Source of the DNA: Isotricha intestinalis
Taxonomy: Eukaryota; Ciliophora; Litostomatea; Vestibuliferida; Isotrichidae
Assembly: GCA_023807065.1 (NCBI GenBank)
Contig: JAJJLU010003505.1
Location: 1 to 64,000, forward strand
Direction of reading: 5' to 3'
Length of the DNA stretch: 64,000 bases
In this document: in pieces, positions 58,857 to 64,000 of the stretch
Position numbering within the stretch: position 1 is the stretch's first letter
Layout of the letters: every line of letters starts with the position of its first letter
Notes under the pieces: model-generated
What the model saw: only the letters and a program-made list of their open reading frames with translations
Told to the model about the DNA's origin: nothing
The model's database searches: none
Translations under genes and position numbers: made by a program

Positions 58857-60803
58857 ATGGCATCAACAACATATTATGATGGATTACTAACAGGAGATCC
58901 AATTAAAAAGATTCAAACAGGTCAATTTGATTTTTCATCTCCAATGCAAGAGCGTGAATTATCATTTTCACCAAATGAAATGATTCAATATCAAAATCAA
59001 TTAATGAGAGAAAATGATTGGAGACTTTTAAAAAGAAATATTTCAGAATCAAAACAAATATCAACAATAATTTTAAGTGGAATAAATATTGATGGAGAAG
59101 GATTAAAAAATATAGGAGAAATAATTAGTTCAAATTCTCAAATAAAGAATTTAAAAATAGAATGGAATTATTTAGATGAATATTCCCAAGAATTTGATTT
59201 TTTTTGTGATTGTGTTACTAAAAGTTCCTTAATATATTTATCTTTAAATAATAATAAAATTAATTCTACTTTATCAAGATCACTTCAAAAAATTATTATT
59301 TATGCTAAAAATTTACAATTTTTAGATTTAAGATGGAATGAAATTGGAAATGAAGGAGCAAAATTAATTGTTTCTTCTCTTGGAAATAATAAAACTTTAT
59401 TAGAATTAAATTTAATTGGAAATAAAATTAATGGTGATACATTAAGAGATGTTAATGAACATATGATAAGAAATAAAGATTTTCAAAGTTATTTATATTC
59501 ACCTGATAATGTTAATTATACTAAATTAAAAAGTGATAAAAAAGAAACTAATGTTTTAAGTGATATTGATAGTACTATTCCTTTAAAAATTATTGAAAAA
59601 GAAAAATCTATTTCTAATGAATTTAAAAGTAGATATGATGTTCAATTAATTGAAAATGCTAAATTAGAAAAACAAAATAAAGAATATGAAAAATTATTAG
59701 AATTAGAAAGACAAAAATTAAATGAAATGAAAAAAAATTTTGATCAAAGTGTTGGAATTGAATCTTCTAATAGAAAAAAAGCAGAAGATTTAATAATAAA
59801 TTTAAAAGAAGAAAATTCGAGATTAAAAATAGAAAATGAAAATTTAAGAAATGAAATAGATAATATAAAAGATCAATGTCAAAAAGAGAAAAATAGTTTA
59901 AATGATATAATAAATCAATTAAAAGGAAGTTTAGAAAGAAAAGATTCTGAATATTCAGAAAAATATAATATTTTAAATAATGAATTTCAAAAAATAAATA
60001 AGACATTAAATAATTCAATAACAAAAATGGTAAATGAAAGTGAAACTTTGAAAAAAGATTTTAACGTAAAGAATAAAAATTCATATGATGAATTTGATAA
60101 AAAATTAAGAGAAAACGAAGATGAAATTCAAAAATTAAAAGAACAAAATCAAATATTACAAAAGGAAATAAGTGATTTGAAAAAAAATTCATTGGATGAA
60201 AAAATGGATTTAGAAATGCAATATAAAAGTAGAGAAGCAAGATTATTAGATGATGAACAGAATAAGAATTTAATGGAAAAAGAAGGTTTATTAAAGAGAA
60301 TAAAAGTATTAGAAAATACAAAAGAAGATTTAGAAGGTAAATTAAATGATAAAAAAGGTTCAAATCAAAATTTAAAATCAAATCCAAAAGATAATGAATA
60401 TGTTAAATATGAAAATCAAATTAGTGAATTAAGAAGTCAAAATGCTCAATTATTAAAAAATAATGGTGATTTAGAAAGTGAAAAGTCTTCTATGTTAATT
60501 GATTTAAAAGCTAAAGAAAATTTAATTAATCAATATAAAAATAAAACTTCTGATATTGATAAAATAAGAGATAATCTTGAAAGAGAAAAAAATAGTTATT
60601 TAATTAAAAAAGAAAAAGAATTTAAAAAAGAAAAAGAAAATTTCGAAATAGAAAAAGGAAAATTAAATGATAAAATTAGAGAACTTGAAAATGAAATTGA
60701 TGTTTTAAGAGGAAGATTAGATAAATTTGAAGAAAAAAGAGAAATGATTAAAGAACAAATGAAAAGAACTCTATTAAATTATGTTGAAAATAATAAAATT
60801 TAA
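58857..60803 (+). CDS. LRRC45: LRRC45-like centrosomal protein
   Basis: 648 residues. LRRC45 works as a linker at the proximal centriole and basal body. The N-terminal third holds leucine-rich repeats of the RNase-inhibitor type: LKIEWNYLDEYSQEFDFFCD, LQFLDLRWNEIGNEGAKLIV and LLELNLIGNKINGDTLRDVN (about residues 95-205). The W-containing LDLRWN and LEWN positions are characteristic of LRRC45. The rest (about 255-640) is a long coiled coil, also as in that family. There is a family-typical length (human ~670). Context agrees: two other cilium-linked coiled coils lie on either side. Confidence 0.85.
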   Translation: MASTTYYDGLLTGDPIKKIQTGQFDFSSPMQERELSFSPNEMIQYQNQLMRENDWRLLKRNISESKQISTIILSGINIDGEGLKNIGEIISSNSQIKNLKIEWNYLDEYSQEFDFFCDCVTKSSLIYLSLNNNKINSTLSRSLQKIIIYAKNLQFLDLRWNEIGNEGAKLIVSSLGNNKTLLELNLIGNKINGDTLRDVNEHMIRNKDFQSYLYSPDNVNYTKLKSDKKETNVLSDIDSTIPLKIIEKEKSISNEFKSRYDVQLIENAKLEKQNKEYEKLLELERQKLNEMKKNFDQSVGIESSNRKKAEDLIINLKEENSRLKIENENLRNEIDNIKDQCQKEKNSLNDIINQLKGSLERKDSEYSEKYNILNNEFQKINKTLNNSITKMVNESETLKKDFNVKNKNSYDEFDKKLRENEDEIQKLKEQNQILQKEISDLKKNSLDEKMDLEMQYKSREARLLDDEQNKNLMEKEGLLKRIKVLENTKEDLEGKLNDKKGSNQNLKSNPKDNEYVKYENQISELRSQNAQLLKNNGDLESEKSSMLIDLKAKENLINQYKNKTSDIDKIRDNLEREKNSYLIKKEKEFKKEKENFEIEKGKLNDKIRELENEIDVLRGRLDKFEEKREMIKEQMKRTLLNYVENNKI

Positions 60804-60910
60804 TTTTTTTTTTTTATTTAAACAACTTTTTTTTTATTCAAAAAAATTAAAATATTGGTTTTTATAATAATTTTTTGGTTTATTTAAATAAAAAATTATA
60901 AGAAAATAAA

Positions 60911-61801
60911 ATGTTAAATAAAGTGAAAAGAAAGAATAGAAATGAAATAATAGTTCCAACATATAATGAATTATCAAAAACTCTTCAAAAAAAAAAAGAA
61001 AATGAAAATACAATAAAATTATCAAAAACAATGAAATATAAATCAAAATTAAACGATGATCTTTCTTCAAATTATTCATCTCATAAAAATTCAATTATAT
61101 CAAAAAATGAAACAGAAAATTCATTTTCAATTAAAAGAACTTTAACAGAAAATTTAAACTCTAAAAATTATAATATTCAGTTTAAAGAAAATAGTTCAAA
61201 TAATATAATAGAACATGATATAAATATTCCATCTCATTGTAAAATAAATTTATTATTTTCAGAAGAAAATGAAATAAATCAGAAAAAACAAGAAATAAAT
61301 GTGTTGAAAGATAATATAAAAAAATTAGAAGATAAAATAAAAAATGCAAATGAACAATTTGATAATATAAAAAATAATATTAGTGAAATGACTGAAGAAA
61401 ATTTCAAATTAATTTCAGAAAGAAAAAAAGAAGAAAGACAACATGAATTAAATTTAAAACATATTCCAATGGTTAAAGAAGATATAAATAATATTAAATT
61501 AAAAATTGAAAATGCTGGAATTGAAAAAGTAAAATATAAAAAAGAAATAATTGAAGTACAAAAAGAAATTAACTTAATTGAAGAAAAAATGAAAGAAATG
61601 AATGTTAAAATTGAAAAACAAATAAAAGAAAATGCTAAAATTAAACATAAATTAAAAATTCAACAAGATAAAAATAAGGAATTAAAAAAATTAATAAATC
61701 CTTATTCTGGTCAACCATCTAATTTTATTAATGATATTACAAGTTTAATTCCTCCAAAAAATAAAGATGAAAATAAAATAATTTCAAATACTTTAGCTTA
61801 A
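60911..61801 (+). CDS. Coiled-coil protein, function unknown
   Basis: 296 residues. The first ~105 residues are hydrophilic and Ser/Asn/Lys-rich; a coiled coil follows at about residues 115-255. The tail has NPYSGQPSNFINDITSLIPP, a short motif that may be a docking sequence. No family recognised. It begins 107 bp after the LRRC45-like gene, on the same strand, and is convergent with the last gene. Confidence 0.65.
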   Translation: MLNKVKRKNRNEIIVPTYNELSKTLQKKKENENTIKLSKTMKYKSKLNDDLSSNYSSHKNSIISKNETENSFSIKRTLTENLNSKNYNIQFKENSSNNIIEHDINIPSHCKINLLFSEENEINQKKQEINVLKDNIKKLEDKIKNANEQFDNIKNNISEMTEENFKLISERKKEERQHELNLKHIPMVKEDINNIKLKIENAGIEKVKYKKEIIEVQKEINLIEEKMKEMNVKIEKQIKENAKIKHKLKIQQDKNKELKKLINPYSGQPSNFINDITSLIPPKNKDENKIISNTLA

Positions 61802-61922
61802 AATTTTAGATTAAATATTATATTCATTTATTTATTAATTTATTTATTTATTATATTTAAAAGTTCAAAAAACATTTGTTTAAAATATTTAAATTTACAA
61901 TATTTAAAAAATAAAATATTAT

Positions 61923-63875
61923 TTAAGATCCAATTCCAATTTTAATAGTTAAATTTTCAATATCTTCTTTAATTTTTTTTAAACTATCTTCATATTTTCC
62001 ATCAACTCTTTTTTCACTTTCAACAATATATTCTTGAATTCTTCCATCAATAACACTATTTTCTTCTTTTATTTTTTCATCAATTTTATTAATAATTTCT
62101 TTAAATTTACTATTAATAATTTCATTTAACTTATTGAAATTTTCTTTATCTTTAGTTAAATTTTTTTGTATCATTTCATCGAATTTTAAATTCATAGAAT
62201 TATTAAAAACAATTTCATAATTACTTAAAGTTTCTTTAAAAGGAGTAATATTTTCAGAAACAATTTTTTCAACATATTCTCTAATTAAAATAGCATTAGG
62301 TTCATTATTTCCATTTATATCTCCTTTAACATTATTTACTGCTGCTGTTGCAATATGATTATTTAAATCTTTTATTTTTTCTTCTGTATCACTGAATTTT
62401 TTTGTATTTGTATCATTATGTATTTTTATTGTATTATTTATTTTTTCTATATCTTCATTTATTTTTTTTGATAAATTCTCTATTATTTCTTTTTCTTTTG
62501 TTTGAATTAATTCCATATTTTCTTTCATATATTTATCTAATGTTGATGATAATAAATCAAATTTATTAAAATAATCTTGCATTATTTCTTTATTCTTTTC
62601 AAAGTTTTTTTCTATTGAAGATATTTGTTCTTTATATAAAGTTTCAAATTCTGTAAATTTTTCTTTTTCTTCTAAAGCATTTTTTTTCATAGCAATTAAA
62701 TTTTCTTCATAAGTTTTATAATCTTTTTCCATTTTTGTATCAACTTTAGTTAATCCAACTTCAATTAAAGATCTAATTGCTTTTAATTCAATATTATATT
62801 TTTCATTATGTTTCATTATTAAATCATTAAAAGTTGACATATAATCTTTATTTAAACCAATAATGTTTTTCTCAGTTTCTAATTGGTTTTTTTCTAATTT
62901 AGAAATTTTTTCATCATTTCTATTAAAAATTTGTAAAATTTCATTTCTTAAATCATTTATCATATTTTGTCTTAAATTACTTTCTTCTTTTAAATTTTTA
63001 TCACTAATACCAATTAAATTTTTAACTTGTTGAAATTGAGCAATAAATCTACTTTCTTTTTGATCATCTAATCTAATTAATTCATTCTGTTGTTGTAAAC
63101 GAGATTCCATTGAATCTTTTTGAACTTTTAATATTTTATCTAAAGTTGCTTTTTGATAATTATCATTTTGTTGTGACATTTCATCTAATTTTAAATTCAT
63201 ATCTGAAAAATTTCTTGAAAATTCATTTATTTTATTTTCATTTGATTTATTAAAATTATATACTATACTTTTTAAATCATTATAATCATTTGTTTTCACA
63301 CATGAATCTAATTTTAATTGAAAATCATTTATTAAATTATTTGTTTTATCATTTAATTGAATATAATTATTAAAACTTAATAATACTTCTGTTAATTTAT
63401 TATCATGTTCATTTAATTTTAAATTATTTAAACGAATTATTTCTGATTGTTCATTTATTATTTTATTATATTCTATTATTTTTTCTTGCATTTCACTTTG
63501 ATTTTGAAAAGTCTTTGACATAAAATTTTTTAAAGTTTGAATTTCTTTATAAACATCACTTCCAAAACTTAAAGTATTATTATTATTATTATAAAAAGAA
63601 TTATTATTAAAAGGATTTTGTGATAAAGGACGAGGTAAAGATTGATTATTAATTATATTATTTTCATTTCCATTTCTTCTCATTGGAGTGTAATTAAAAG
63701 GTAAACGAGAATTATTCATATTTGTAGTGTTTGTATTTGAAAAATTTGAATTAGGCATTCCATTATCTCTATTCATTTTTTCTATTTCTAAAAATTTCCT
63801 ATAATCACGAATATTGTCTCCTAATATTAAATTTGAACCACTTGTAAACGGACGTGTTTGGTTTAATTCATTCAT
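61923..63875 (-). CDS. Long coiled-coil protein with disordered N-terminus
   Basis: 650 residues. Residues ~1-105 are disordered and Asn/Arg-rich (NELNQTRPFTSGSNLILGDN, and NIRDYRKFLEIEKMNRDNGM). The rest is a long coiled coil with many Asn/Gln/Lys heptads to the end. Such a shape fits structural proteins of basal bodies, cilia or centrosomes, but no specific family is recognised. The start codon lies in a typical A/T-rich leader (TTTTTTTTCATTTTTT complement). It converges with the gene at 60911. Confidence 0.75.
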   Translation of the reverse strand: MNELNQTRPFTSGSNLILGDNIRDYRKFLEIEKMNRDNGMPNSNFSNTNTTNMNNSRLPFNYTPMRRNGNENNIINNQSLPRPLSQNPFNNNSFYNNNNNTLSFGSDVYKEIQTLKNFMSKTFQNQSEMQEKIIEYNKIINEQSEIIRLNNLKLNEHDNKLTEVLLSFNNYIQLNDKTNNLINDFQLKLDSCVKTNDYNDLKSIVYNFNKSNENKINEFSRNFSDMNLKLDEMSQQNDNYQKATLDKILKVQKDSMESRLQQQNELIRLDDQKESRFIAQFQQVKNLIGISDKNLKEESNLRQNMINDLRNEILQIFNRNDEKISKLEKNQLETEKNIIGLNKDYMSTFNDLIMKHNEKYNIELKAIRSLIEVGLTKVDTKMEKDYKTYEENLIAMKKNALEEKEKFTEFETLYKEQISSIEKNFEKNKEIMQDYFNKFDLLSSTLDKYMKENMELIQTKEKEIIENLSKKINEDIEKINNTIKIHNDTNTKKFSDTEEKIKDLNNHIATAAVNNVKGDINGNNEPNAILIREYVEKIVSENITPFKETLSNYEIVFNNSMNLKFDEMIQKNLTKDKENFNKLNEIINSKFKEIINKIDEKIKEENSVIDGRIQEYIVESEKRVDGKYEDSLKKIKEDIENLTIKIGIGS

Positions 63876-64000
63876 TTTTTTTTCTTTTATTTTTTTTTTG
63901 TTAAAAAATGTTTTAAATTAAACGCTTTTATTAAATGTGATTATTTTATTTTGTAAGATTAATATAAAGTTAAAAAAAATAAAATTTAAATAAATAACAG

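Noticed and set aside
1..64000. tRNA, rRNA, CRISPR arrays, insertion sequences.
   Set aside because: No G/C-richer cloverleaf-like stretch with a GTTCxAxxC box, no rRNA-like conserved block, no regular spacer array and no transposase frame was seen. A covariance-model scan could still reveal diverged tRNAs.

Overview
The window is nuclear DNA from a very AT-rich, intron-poor eukaryote that builds motile cilia. About 30 protein genes are uninterrupted reading frames, separated by short, nearly pure A/T spacers and lying on both strands. The clearest lineage signals are a radial spoke protein 3, an outer-arm docking-complex coiled coil of the CCDC151/ODAD3 type, a kinesin-2 motor, an LRRC45-like centrosomal protein, a ZC2HC1-type zinc protein, a cyclic-nucleotide-domain K+ channel and small families of two-pass membrane proteins of a kind common in ciliates. 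Intact genes read with the standard code: nearly all end in TAA, two end in TGA (16563 and 34688) and none ends in TAG. A ciliate that keeps the standard code, such as a rumen litostome, fits best. This is inference; another flagellated anaerobe is not excluded.

Layout. Positions 1-4.9 kb are a graveyard: two relics of a giant midasin-like AAA ATPase that share a ~260 bp direct repeat (about 289-545 and 4651-4917), and a shattered LCAT-type phospholipid acyltransferase/lipase (1220-2980, minus). At 4.9-9.5 kb is a large acidic protein with tryptophan-anchored helical repeats; its C-terminal part (to about 4872) lies behind two single-base homopolymer frameshifts and ends at the relic breakpoint. 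At 9.6-15.8 kb is a 2057-residue membrane-anchored double M16 peptidase with both active sites degenerate. From 15.9 to 24 kb come the ZC2HC1 protein, two membrane proteins and the K+ channel. A gene-poor 1.8 kb follows.

From 25.6 to 43 kb: a possible VPS37, RSP3, a DENND4-like DENN protein, a coiled coil, an RBBP4/MSI1 WD40 protein, a two-pass membrane protein, a SMARCD/Swp73 SWIB protein, a small CaaX protein with a possible PP1-docking motif, and a CLU-family protein. From 43 to 64 kb: an MFS transporter, kinesin-2, coiled coils, alpha-NAC, a BspA/DUF285 repeat protein, a Rab GTPase, a PKA-like kinase, an Nbr1-like domain protein, the ODAD3-like protein, the LRRC45-like protein and further coiled coils.

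How the genes relate. There are no operons. Several divergent pairs share spacers of only 60-130 bp, which implies very compact bidirectional promoters. The functional theme is the cilium and basal body: axoneme assembly (RSP3, ODAD3), intraflagellar transport (kinesin-2), PKA signalling (RSP3 is a PKA anchor and a PKA-type catalytic subunit is nearby) and many uncharacterised coiled coils. Chromatin (RBBP4, SMARCD) and membrane traffic (Rab, DENN, possible VPS37) are secondary themes. I saw no tRNA, rRNA, CRISPR array or intact transposon.
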